The position numbers and the translations under genes are program-made. The notes beneath the pieces were generated by a model. It was not told where the DNA came from. It saw nothing but the letters and a program-made list of their open reading frames with translations, and searched no databases. A stretch of 6,130 bases of DNA from Desulfobacteraceae bacterium (lineage in GTDB: Bacteria > Desulfobacterota > DSM-4660 > Desulfatiglandales > HGW-15): NCBI GenBank assembly GCA_003819975.1, contig RPPU01000294.1:1-6130 (forward strand), written 5' to 3'. Each line of letters opens with the position of its first letter. The first letter of the stretch is position 1. Shown in pieces: positions 1 to 6,103 of this stretch.

Positions 1-3
1 CAT
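1..3 (-). CDS. Start codon of a gene running off the left edge
   Basis: Only the ATG is inside the window. On the minus strand it is preceded by GAGGGA (positions 13 to 8) with four bases between, a good ribosome binding site. It lies 58 bases after the ahbB stop codon on the same strand, so it is probably the next gene of the pyrK-pyrD-ahbB transcript. The product cannot be read. A heme-pathway partner such as AhbA, AhbC or AhbD would fit the context, but that is a guess. Confidence 0.45.
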
Positions 4-61
4 TTTATCCCTCAAATCGTTTTCGTGCCACGCCAATATTTTTTATAGGTTTTTTTGTATC

Positions 62-526
62 TCAAAAAAACCTCATGCTGGTCTTTTTAAATTCTTTTTC
101 ACTGAACAGCAAGAGATAATCCTTAATACCGGTTGCCAGGGCGATTTTTTGGGCGATTTGGCAACAGGTTTCCTCGTCATGGCCATGGACCATAGTGTAA
201 AGATTATAAGGCCAATCCGGATCAATAACACGCTGATAGCAATGGGAAACTTCCTTGTATTGAGCCATAATGGCGCCGGTTTCCTCTATTTTTTCCTCGG
301 GAACCTGCCAAACGATCATGACATTGGCATTGATACCCGCTTTTTGATGGCGTAAAATCGCACCGAACCTCCGAATAATGCCATCAGCCTTTAACCTACG
401 GATACGTTCCAATAAAATATCTTCAGCAATACCAATGGTTTGAGCCAGTTCAGCATAGGGTTGGGCTGAGAGAGGCAAGTCACCTTGGATCAGGGCAATT
501 ATTTTTTTATCAAGATCGTCGAGCAT
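62..526 (-). CDS. ahbB: Siroheme decarboxylase, AhbB-type subunit
   Basis: The protein belongs to the AhbA/AhbB/NirDLGH siroheme decarboxylase family, cytoplasmic enzymes that look like Lrp/AsnC regulators. AhbA and AhbB together convert siroheme to 12,18-didecarboxysiroheme in the alternative heme pathway of sulfate reducers and archaea; NirDLGH members do the same for heme d1. From the ATG at 526 it has 154 residues: an Lrp-like winged-helix part (about 1-55, with DLDKKIIALIQ and GIIRRFGAILRHQKAG) and an AsnC-like ligand domain (about 65-154). VSHCYQR (93-99) and WPYNLYTMVHG (105-115) are the AhbB pattern; AhbA proteins, as I recall them, have VTHNYLR and YNVWFT there. The ATG lies 7 bases past the pyrD stop. 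A GTG at 541 would add five residues and overlap pyrD; neither start has a clear ribosome binding site. No ahbA is visible. A true Lrp regulator is less likely because of these motifs. Confidence 0.88.
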   Translation of the reverse strand: MLDDLDKKIIALIQGDLPLSAQPYAELAQTIGIAEDILLERIRRLKADGIIRRFGAILRHQKAGINANVMIVWQVPEEKIEETGAIMAQYKEVSHCYQRVIDPDWPYNLYTMVHGHDEETCCQIAQKIALATGIKDYLLLFSEKEFKKTSMRFF

Positions 527-533
527 AACGAAG

Positions 534-1463
534 TCAACCACTCTGGAGTGTAGCGATCAGTTGGTCAAGACGGGAGATGTTGTTTTCATTGCAGAAATCG
601 CGGATTCCATCCAGAACTTTGATACTGGCATCGGGATCGACAAAATTGGCTGTGCCGACCTGAATAGCCCGGGCGCCGGCAATTAAGAATTCAAGTGCAT
701 CCCGAAAATCCATAATGCCGCCCAGACCGATGACCGGAATGGAAACGGATTGCACCACTTGGTAAACCATGTAAAGGGCCACCGGCCGGATAGCCGGTCC
801 GGAAAGCCCGCCGCGCAGATTGGCCAGTTTCGGGCGCCGGGTTTTAATATCAATAGCCATTCCGGTGAGGGTGTTAATCAAGGAGAGGGCGTGGGCGCCG
901 GCTGCCTCTACTGCCTTGGCAATGATCCGGATGTCGGTAACATTGGGTGATAGTTTGACAATAACGGGTTTATCCGTGTTTTTAAGGACCCGTTCGGTCA
1001 AGCGGCCCGCCACAACCGGATCAACCCCAAAAGCCATACCACCTTGATCCACATTTGGGCAGGAGATATTCACTTCCAGAGCGGCAATCCCTTTCACGCC
1101 TTTTAAGGCTTTGGCCAGCTCTTGGTATTCATCCATATGATGTCCATAAATATTGACGATCACTTGAGTTTTTAGCTTTTGAAAATAAGGGACTTTTTCT
1201 TTGAGAAAAGCATCCAGGCCGATATTGGCCAACCCTATGGCATTGAGCATGCCGCTGGGGGTTTCAATGATTCTGGGCGGCGCATTCCCGGCTTTGGGTT
1301 GCAGGGAAAGACCTTTGGTGACAATCGCGCCCAAGCGATCGATTTCCATTAATTCTTCGAATTCCCGGCCATAACCAAAAGTGCCCGAAGCGGTGATAAC
1401 CGGATTTTTGAGTTCGAGCGGCCCCAAGGTCGTTTTCAGATCGGGTTCATTTGTCGGTTTCAT
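534..1463 (-). CDS. pyrD: Dihydroorotate dehydrogenase 1B, catalytic subunit (PyrDB)
   Basis: The enzyme oxidises dihydroorotate to orotate, the fourth step of pyrimidine synthesis, using FMN in a TIM barrel. From the ATG at 1463 it has 309 residues, usual for class 1B. Visible motifs are NPVITASGTFGYG (20-32), TKGLSL (49-54), NISCPN (132-137) with C135 as the expected catalytic base, VKLSPN (169-174), GGLSGPA (218-224), GLGGI (246-250) and GTANF (270-274). Cysteine rather than serine as the base marks class 1, and the adjacent pyrK marks subclass 1B, a heterotetramer that uses NAD. The ATG overlaps the pyrK stop as ATGA, so translation is probably coupled. A TTG at 1475 would add four residues and is less convincing. 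The downstream ahbB follows with almost no gap. Confidence 0.96.
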   Translation of the reverse strand: MKPTNEPDLKTTLGPLELKNPVITASGTFGYGREFEELMEIDRLGAIVTKGLSLQPKAGNAPPRIIETPSGMLNAIGLANIGLDAFLKEKVPYFQKLKTQVIVNIYGHHMDEYQELAKALKGVKGIAALEVNISCPNVDQGGMAFGVDPVVAGRLTERVLKNTDKPVIVKLSPNVTDIRIIAKAVEAAGAHALSLINTLTGMAIDIKTRRPKLANLRGGLSGPAIRPVALYMVYQVVQSVSIPVIGLGGIMDFRDALEFLIAGARAIQVGTANFVDPDASIKVLDGIRDFCNENNISRLDQLIATLQSG

Positions 1464-2248
1464 AAAACCGTCCAATCAATGATTTGGGCCGGAAAAACCG
1501 GACCATCTTTACATACATGAAAATAGGGCTGTTTTTGATCGGCAATCGTCTTGACCGCGCAGCCCTGGCAAGCACCCAAGCCGCAGGCCATATAGGATTC
1601 CAGCGAAACCTCACAAGCCGCTTGAAAGGTTCCGGCAATAGCCTGCACTTTTTTTAACATGACATTTGGGCCGCAAGCATAAATCATGGAAGCAGGCTGT
1701 GAAGGAATGTCAGCCAAAGTTTTTTCCAATAAACCCGTTACAAAACCTTTATAACCGGCTGAGCCGTCATCGGTAGCTTGCAAAGGGGTCAGGTCTTGAA
1801 ATCCTAGTTTTTCCAAAGGAATGATTTCTTGAGCCGTGCCGAACCCGGCTAAAAATCGATATTGCGAGGGGTCAAGGGTTGCAGCCAGAAAAATCAAAGG
1901 GGCAATACCGACCCCGCCGGCAACCAATATGGCGGGTTGGCCTTTTTGAGGCGGGGTAAAGCCTTTCCCCAAAGGGCCCAGTAAAGGGAGCTCCTGGCCT
2001 TCTTTGATTTCAGTCATGATCCGGGTGCCTTCGCCGACCAGGCGGTATAGAAGCAAAATTAAGTCACCCTGCACCGCGCAAATCGAAAAGGGTCTTCTTA
2101 AAAGCGGGGTGGTTCCGGCCCGGACTTTTAACATTACGAATTGACCGGGTTGTGCCTGGCGGGCAATGGCTGGGGCATGCAATCCCAGAACAAAGGTTTG
2201 GGGCGTCAGTCTTTTGTTGAAAACAGTATGAGCCGGTTGTTCGATCAT
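1460..2248 (-). CDS. pyrK: Dihydroorotate dehydrogenase 1B, electron transfer subunit PyrK
   Basis: This flavin and iron-sulfur subunit carries electrons from PyrD-bound FMN to NAD. It has 262 residues, the usual size. The N-terminal ferredoxin-reductase-type barrel holds the FAD motif RRPFSI (51-56). The nucleotide-binding half has GGVGIAPL (111-118) and YACGP (190-194). The C-terminal cluster motif is C222-x4-C227-x2-C230-x15-C246, matching the [2Fe-2S] ligands of PyrK proteins. All key residues are present, so it should be functional. It is the first recognisable gene of the operon and overlaps pyrD by an ATGA. The ATG at 2248 has no strong ribosome binding site ahead of it. Related reductase subunits (sulfide dehydrogenase, NfnA) share the fold, but the pyrD neighbour settles the role. 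Confidence 0.95.
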   Translation of the reverse strand: MIEQPAHTVFNKRLTPQTFVLGLHAPAIARQAQPGQFVMLKVRAGTTPLLRRPFSICAVQGDLILLLYRLVGEGTRIMTEIKEGQELPLLGPLGKGFTPPQKGQPAILVAGGVGIAPLIFLAATLDPSQYRFLAGFGTAQEIIPLEKLGFQDLTPLQATDDGSAGYKGFVTGLLEKTLADIPSQPASMIYACGPNVMLKKVQAIAGTFQAACEVSLESYMACGLGACQGCAVKTIADQKQPYFHVCKDGPVFPAQIIDWTVL

Positions 2249-2292
2249 GGTTTTTCAAAATAGCCTATTATTTTTCTTTAGCAAAGCAAAAT

Positions 2293-2317
2293 TTGCGGGT
2301 TATAAAAGCGCCCGCAA
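2293..2317 (-). promoter_or_regulatory. Hairpin in the pyrK leader
   Basis: TTGCGGG (2293-2299) and CCCGCAA (2311-2317) form a perfect 7-bp stem with an 11-base loop. Read on the minus strand, the stem is followed directly by ATTTTGCTTT, so it resembles a weak intrinsic terminator or attenuator 45 bases before the pyrK start codon. Leader attenuation is known for pyrimidine operons, but no alternative antiterminator stem or PyrR site was found, so the role is inference. Confidence 0.3.
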
Positions 2318-2432
2318 GACCGAGGAGGCCGGGAGATCAGATGATAAAGTTTGTATCAGGATGAGTTACGGTTATGAAAACGTATTTTCTTCGGGCTTTG
2401 CGGCCTAAATATCTCTAATGCATATTTTGGGT

Positions 2433-2519
2433 TTATTCATCCAGATTGCAGGTGATGAATGAGGTAACGATGATCATGCAGTTAATAAAAATCAAGAAAA
2501 ATTGGGCGGTCTGTTCCAT
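2433..2519 (-). CDS. Possible 28-residue hydrophobic mini-protein
   Basis: A short minus-strand frame runs from ATG (2519) to TAA (2433), giving 28 residues with a hydrophobic core at about 7-25 (FFLIFINCMIIVTSFITC) and a polar end NLDE. This would fit one membrane helix. AAGGA lies nine bases before the ATG, a usable but long spacing. Both the AAGGA and the ATG fall inside a perfect hairpin (2517-2539), which could hide the start. It sits between the YopX gene and pyrK on the same strand. I recognise no family. AT-rich DNA easily gives such frames, so chance is the main alternative. Confidence 0.22.
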   Translation of the reverse strand: MEQTAQFFLIFINCMIIVTSFITCNLDE

Positions 2520-2539
2520 GTGAAAAAATCCTTCACATG
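2517..2539. repeat. 8-bp inverted repeat, 7-base spacer
   Basis: CATGTGAA (2517-2524) is perfectly complementary to TTCACATG (2532-2539), separated by AAAATCC. It lies 17 bases after the YopX stop on that gene's strand. The half sites resemble the CRP type TGTGA/TCACA, but the spacing is nine bases rather than six. It may be an operator, or an RNA hairpin covering the start of the mini-ORF at 2433-2519. It is too AU-rich to be a convincing terminator. Confidence 0.4.
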
Positions 2540-2556
2540 TTTATCGGCAAAAAAAA

Positions 2557-2955
2557 TCAAAAGTTTAATTTTCCGTGCCATAGGGAGCGGTTTTCATAAA
2601 TATTTCCAATGACTTGCTGTAAATGCGGATGCCACCAGATCTGCCTTTCTTTGTTATCATAAAGGCAAAAACGGGCTTCTTTAGGGTCCCAACGCACGAG
2701 CAGGGCGGACTGATTAATTCCGATGCGGTTGCAGGTGTCATCAATAAGATCGCCCTCAAACATTTCTTGTCCGTGCATATCTTTTAAGCCAATGCCTTGT
2801 AATAGATCACAGCCATCCCATTTCAATAGGCCGGTATTTTCCTTTGTGTCATTGAGCCAGGTTCCCGAGATTTCATTGCGGGAGAAATAGATCTCCTGCA
2901 CAATAAACATCCTTTTGGATTGCCAATGCCAGGCTTTAAATTTAATGCGACTCAT
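2557..2955 (-). CDS. YopX family protein (phage type)
   Basis: The 132-residue protein matches the YopX family (Pfam YopX), small proteins of unknown function common in phages and prophages and named after the SPbeta gene yopX of Bacillus subtilis. The family pattern is present in order: an N-terminal IKFKAW (4-9), the core QGIGLKDMHGQEMFEGDLI (53-71), where GLKD.xG.E.xEGD is typical, and the C-terminal VIGNIYEN (115-122). I chose the ATG at 2955 because GGGG lies six bases ahead and family members usually begin just before I-K-F-x-A-W; an ATG at 2967 has no such site. No other phage gene is nearby, so it looks like a stranded or independently acquired gene. It appears intact. Function cannot be assigned. 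Confidence 0.85.
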   Translation of the reverse strand: MSRIKFKAWHWQSKRMFIVQEIYFSRNEISGTWLNDTKENTGLLKWDGCDLLQGIGLKDMHGQEMFEGDLIDDTCNRIGINQSALLVRWDPKEARFCLYDNKERQIWWHPHLQQVIGNIYENRSLWHGKLNF

Positions 2956-3106
2956 AAAAGACCCCATGCGTTTTTAAAGGTTGAATTCTTGCAATGGCTC
3001 AGGTATTTAGGCTGTAAACAATAGGCGATTGGCCTGAGTGTCTGAAAATGATTTATGTCTTATATAGATTTCTTGAAATCCAGTCCAGGATTTTTTAAGG
3101 CAATCC

Positions 3107-3137
3107 TATTACCGTTTTTAGCAACCGCACGGTAATA
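3107..3137 (+). promoter_or_regulatory. Inverted repeat in the leader of the YchF-like gene
   Basis: TATTACCG (3107-3114) and CGGTAATA (3130-3137) form a perfect 8-bp inverted repeat with a 15-base spacer, 43 bases before the start codon. A second small stem, CGCAC (3126-3130) with GTGCG (3139-3143), overlaps it, so two alternative folds are possible. This may be an operator or a leader structure. No promoter could be placed with confidence. Confidence 0.3.
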
Positions 3138-3180
3138 AGTGCGATTATCGAACCATTTATAAGAAAGAAAAAATAGATAT

Positions 3181-4251
3181 ATGAAAATAGGCATTATCGG
3201 TTTGGCAAAATCGGGCAAGACAACCCTCTTCAACGCGCTCACCCGTTCCAAGGTGGATACGGCGGGCTATGAAGCTAATAAAATGGAACCTAATATAGCG
3301 ATCATTTCGGTCGAGGATCAACGGGTCGATGAATTGACCGCCATCTGCCAACCGGAGAAGAAGGTCTACGCCACCATCGAGTTTATCGATTTTCTGGGCT
3401 TGGCCGAAGGGGCCGCTAAAGCAGGACTTTTTTCCTCCGCTTCCACGACCCTGATCAAAAACACCGACGCCCTGGCTTTGGTGTTGCGGAACTATCAGGA
3501 CGATTTTCAAAAAGCCGCGCAACCCCTGATCGATCTCGGCAAAATCGAAGAAGAACTGCTGCTTTCCGACCTGATCAGCGCCGAAGGCCGCCTGGAGCGA
3601 ATCGAATTGGGGTATAAGCGCGGACAAAAAACCCCGGCTTTGCAGGCGGAAGAAAAGGTTTTGCGGAAAATCCGGGAGCAGTTGAACGCGAACCAACCGA
3701 TCCGCGCGCTGGAGTTGAAGGAAGAAGAGGAAAAACTGGTGCGCGGCTTCCAGTTTTTGACGCTGAAGCCCTGGATGATCGTTCTCAATTCCGGGGAGAA
3801 GAATTTGGGGCAAAACCGGGCGCTCCTGGACGAAATTCTGCGCAAGCATCCCGCCATCGAATTCGCCGGAAAGTTCGAGATGGAACTGGCCCAGCTGAGC
3901 GATCCGGCCGAAGCCGAGCTTTTCATGCAGGATATGGGGATCGCGGAATCGGCCCGCAAGCGCCTAACCCTGTTGGCTTATGAAGTGTTGGGGTATATCA
4001 CGTTTTTTACCATCGGGTCGGATGAAGTGCGCGCCTGGACCATCCGCAAAGGCGAAAACGCCCTGGAGGCGGCCGGGACCATTCACAGCGATCTGGCCCG
4101 CGGTTTTATCCGCGCGGAGAGTTTCACCTATGACGATCTGATCGCCTGCGGATCGGAAAAAGGAGTCAAGGAAAAAGGCCGGCTGCGTCTGGAGGGCAAG
4201 AGTTACATAGTCCAGGACGGCGATATCATGCATATCCGGTTCAATGTGTAG
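3181..4251 (+). CDS. Divergent YchF/OBG-family P-loop nucleotidase
   Basis: The 356-residue protein matches YchF over its full length; YchF is a ribosome-associated cytoplasmic ATPase of about 363 residues. Domains in order: G domain with P-loop GLAKSGKTT (7-15), MEPN (35-38), Walker B/G3 DFLGL (70-74) and base-recognition N203-S-G-E206 (the YchF NxxE that favours ATP); a charged helical, coiled-coil-like insert (about 120-185); and a C-terminal TGS/DUF933 domain (about 270-356) with EVRAWTI, AAGTIHSD, GFIRAE, LEGKSYIV and DGDIMHIRFNV. It departs from classical YchF: GLPNVGKST is GLAKSGKTT, the segment holding the redox-sensitive cysteine of E. coli YchF (FPFCT) is GYEANK without cysteine, and the GEGLGN stretch after G3 is lost. 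It is probably a paralogue rather than the housekeeping copy. The ribosome binding site is weak. Its codons end in G or C more often than those of the YopX gene. Confidence 0.9.
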   Translation: MKIGIIGLAKSGKTTLFNALTRSKVDTAGYEANKMEPNIAIISVEDQRVDELTAICQPEKKVYATIEFIDFLGLAEGAAKAGLFSSASTTLIKNTDALALVLRNYQDDFQKAAQPLIDLGKIEEELLLSDLISAEGRLERIELGYKRGQKTPALQAEEKVLRKIREQLNANQPIRALELKEEEEKLVRGFQFLTLKPWMIVLNSGEKNLGQNRALLDEILRKHPAIEFAGKFEMELAQLSDPAEAELFMQDMGIAESARKRLTLLAYEVLGYITFFTIGSDEVRAWTIRKGENALEAAGTIHSDLARGFIRAESFTYDDLIACGSEKGVKEKGRLRLEGKSYIVQDGDIMHIRFNV

Positions 4252-4433
4252 GCCATTGCAAGGCCGCTTCATAACCTTGCTGAAGGCATTTAAAATCCTC
4301 GACCATTTTTGATAAAATTTGATTTGTTAGATATCCACGTCGTTCGGAACCCTACCCATCCATTAAAGGCCCGCAGGAATGCGAAACCTTGGTGCCAGGG
4401 TATTTCCAGGCAGTTTGCTTCATTATTTGGGTG

Positions 4434-4461
4434 GTAGGGGCGACCGGCCGGTCGCCCCTAC
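4434..4461. repeat. 28-base perfect palindrome, REP-like element
   Basis: The sequence starts GTAGGGGCGACC, has GGCC at its centre and ends GGTCGCCCCTAC; all 14 pairs match. It is much more GC-rich than its surroundings and has no T-run, so it is not a normal terminator. Palindromes with GTAGGGGCGA arms are, as I recall, scattered in intergenic regions of many bacterial genomes, so it is probably a copy of a dispersed repeat. Other copies cannot be seen in this window. Confidence 0.65.
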
Positions 4462-4493
4462 TGCTGATTATGCGCTGAAATTTAGTCGCAAAT

Positions 4494-4536
4494 AAAACCA
4501 AAGGCGGTTCCCATTCCGGGAACCGCCTTTGGTTTT
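4494..4536. terminator. Bidirectional intrinsic terminator
   Basis: A perfect 19-bp stem (4494-4512 with 4518-4536) closes on a five-base loop. Its GC core GGCGGTTCCC is flanked by AAAACCAAA on one side and TTTGGTTTT on the other, so both strands end the hairpin with a T-run. It lies 32 bases past the tctA stop and about 240 bases past the YchF-like stop, and can end both convergent transcripts. Confidence 0.9.
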
Positions 4537-4568
4537 AATTCAACAGCCCTAAAAGGAGACAACCCGTG

Positions 4569-6068
4569 TCAGGCTGCTGCTTTTTTCTGCGCTGTTTTTT
4601 TGAAGAATTGGTACAAGGAGAGCCCGATCAGCGTCGCACAAACCAGCAGGGCGCCCACGGCAATGGGCCGGGTGAAAAAGATGGTAAAGTTGCCCTGCGA
4701 CATCAAAAGCGACCGTCGTAGATTGACCTCGAACATGGGTCCGAGCACGAAAGCCAAAATCAGGGGTGCGCCTTCATAGCCGAATTTTTTGAACAGATAC
4801 CCGACAATACCGAAAGCCACCATCACGCCCACATCGAACACATTGTTGTCGATGGAGTAGGCGCCGATCAGGCAAAAGAGCAGAATCAAGGGGTAGAGAT
4901 ATTTATCCGGAATTTTCAACACCTGAACCCATAAAGGAATGAGGGGCAAGTTCAGAATCAGAAGCATGACATTGCCGATATACATGCTGCTGATCACGCC
5001 CCAAAACACATCGGGATGTTGCGTGATCAGAAAGGGGCCGGGTAAAATACCGTGGATCAGGAAGGCGCCGAAGAGCACGGCCAGAATCACATTGGGCGGA
5101 ATTCCTAGGGTGAGCAGGGGAATGAAAGAAGTGGAGGCCGCGGCATTGTTGGCCGCCTCGGGAGCCGCCACGCCTTCAATGGCTCCTTTGCCGAAGCGCG
5201 AGGGGTCTTTGGCGATTCTTTTTTCAACGCCGTAGCAGATAAAGGTGGAGAGGATCGGACCGCCGCCCGGTAAAATGCCCATGAAAAAACCGATCACGGT
5301 TCCTCTTAAAAGCGCCCATTTGGCCTGCATCCATTCCAGTTTGGAAGGAAATAGATTTTTGATTTTGGTTTTGATGACCTGGGTGGAGACGACAGTCTCA
5401 AGGTTTAAAAGCACTTCGGAAACGCCAAAAAGCCCCATGGCGATGGGAGCAATGCCAAGACCTTCAAACAGATTTAGGACTCCGAAGGTCATCCTTTGCT
5501 GGGAGTTGATGGGGTCCAGTCCGATCATGCTCAACATCAGACCCAGAAAAGCCATCATGATCGCCTTGATCATGGAGCCGTGCGAGAGATAGGTTACGAA
5601 GGTAAAGCCCAGCAGGATAATAGCCAGGTATTCGGGCGGTCCGAATTGGAGCGCCAGGCTTGAAAGCGGTTTGGCAACCAGTAATAAACCGATCAGACCG
5701 AGGGTGCCGGCGATAAAAGAACCGAAAGCGGCAATCCCCAACGCGGCGCCGGCCCGGCCTTGGCAAGCCATTTGGTAACCGTCCAGACAGGTGACCACGG
5801 AAGCGGTTTCGCCCGGCACATTAACCAGAATGGAAGTTGTTGAGCCTCCGTACATGGCTCCGTAATAGATGCCGGCCAGCATGATAATGGCGCTGGTGGC
5901 ATCGACCTGAAAGGTCACGGGCAAGAGGATGGAGATGGCGGCGACCGGGCCGAGTCCGGGAATAACTCCTATCAGGGTTCCGAGCAGGCAACCTAGAAAG
6001 CAGAAGAAGAGGTGGTTGGGCTGCAGGGCGACTGAAAAACCGTAAAGCAGGCTATGCAATGTTTCCAA
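4569..6068 (-). CDS. tctA: Tripartite tricarboxylate transporter permease TctA
   Basis: This is the large membrane subunit of a TTT transporter, which takes up tricarboxylates or other organic acids with a small subunit TctB and a periplasmic binding protein TctC. From the TTG at 6068 it has 499 residues, typical for TctA. It has many hydrophobic helices and the family's two related signatures: GTLIGVIPGLGP (30-41), and GFFMGILPGGGP (260-271). Other family segments are GIYYGAMYGGSTTSILVNVPGE (66-87, read in two parts: GIYYGAMYGGS and TTSILVNVPGE), PEAANNAAAS (303-312) and LTLGIPPN (319-326). The TTG is chosen because GGGAGGT (6079-6073) sits four bases ahead and TctA proteins commonly begin METLxxLLxGF, as here. 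A longer frame from 6092 would include that binding site. The substrate cannot be read from the permease. Confidence 0.95.
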   Translation of the reverse strand: METLHSLLYGFSVALQPNHLFFCFLGCLLGTLIGVIPGLGPVAAISILLPVTFQVDATSAIIMLAGIYYGAMYGGSTTSILVNVPGETASVVTCLDGYQMACQGRAGAALGIAAFGSFIAGTLGLIGLLLVAKPLSSLALQFGPPEYLAIILLGFTFVTYLSHGSMIKAIMMAFLGLMLSMIGLDPINSQQRMTFGVLNLFEGLGIAPIAMGLFGVSEVLLNLETVVSTQVIKTKIKNLFPSKLEWMQAKWALLRGTVIGFFMGILPGGGPILSTFICYGVEKRIAKDPSRFGKGAIEGVAAPEAANNAAASTSFIPLLTLGIPPNVILAVLFGAFLIHGILPGPFLITQHPDVFWGVISSMYIGNVMLLILNLPLIPLWVQVLKIPDKYLYPLILLFCLIGAYSIDNNVFDVGVMVAFGIVGYLFKKFGYEGAPLILAFVLGPMFEVNLRRSLLMSQGNFTIFFTRPIAVGALLVCATLIGLSLYQFFKKTAQKKAAA

Positions 6069-6072
6069 GGAA

Positions 6073-6079
6073 ACCTCCC
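6073..6079 (-). promoter_or_regulatory. Ribosome binding site that fixes the tctA start
   Basis: GGGAGGT on the minus strand ends four bases before the TTG at 6068. It is the strongest such site in the window and supports the TTG start over the upstream in-frame TTG at 6092. Confidence 0.85.
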
Positions 6080-6103
6080 GAAACGATCTCAAGATGCGAT
6101 CCG

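Larger units (their letters stand above)
2249..2556. other. 308-base stretch between the YopX gene and pyrK
   Basis: No gene of normal length is present on either strand. The stretch should hold the promoter and leader of pyrK, but I could not pick a convincing -35/-10 pair. It contains a 7-bp hairpin near pyrK (2293-2317), an 8-bp hairpin near the YopX end (2517-2539) and a possible mini-ORF on the minus strand (2433-2519). No PyrR-type leader motif was recognised. Confidence 0.6.
4252..4568. other. 317-base convergent intergenic region
   Basis: This separates the ends of the YchF-like gene and tctA. It holds a 28-base palindrome (4434-4461) and a two-way terminator (4494-4536). A weak 6-bp stem (GCAAGG at 4258-4263 with CCTTGC at 4275-4280) lies just after the first stop but has no T-run. 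I see no gene in 4281-4433. Confidence 0.6.

Noticed and set aside
2341..2408. Two tiny plus-strand frames (MIKFVSG, then MSYGYENVFSSGFAA) joined by an ATGA overlap behind GGGAG
   Set aside because: The binding site looks good, but 7 and 15 codons are too short to support, and no plus-strand gene follows closely that they could control.
2517..2539. CRP/FNR-type operator
   Set aside because: The TGTGA and TCACA halves are nine bases apart instead of six, and the FNR pattern TTGAT/ATCAA is absent.
2998..3038. CTCAGG/CCTGAG inverted repeat
   Set aside because: Only six pairs over a 29-base loop; expected by chance in a region of this size.
3157..3849. 230-codon minus-strand frame opposite the YchF-like gene
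   Set aside because: It is the mirror of a well-recognised gene with GC-rich third positions, has a repetitive Q/L/F-rich composition and no recognisable family.
4566..4720. Plus-strand frame starting at GTG behind AAGGAG
   Set aside because: It lies wholly antisense to the 3' end of tctA and shows no recognisable protein; the AAGGAG is likely chance.
5464..5766. 100-codon minus-strand frame inside tctA in another frame
   Set aside because: It is arginine- and proline-rich as expected from an out-of-frame reading of a GC-rich membrane protein gene.
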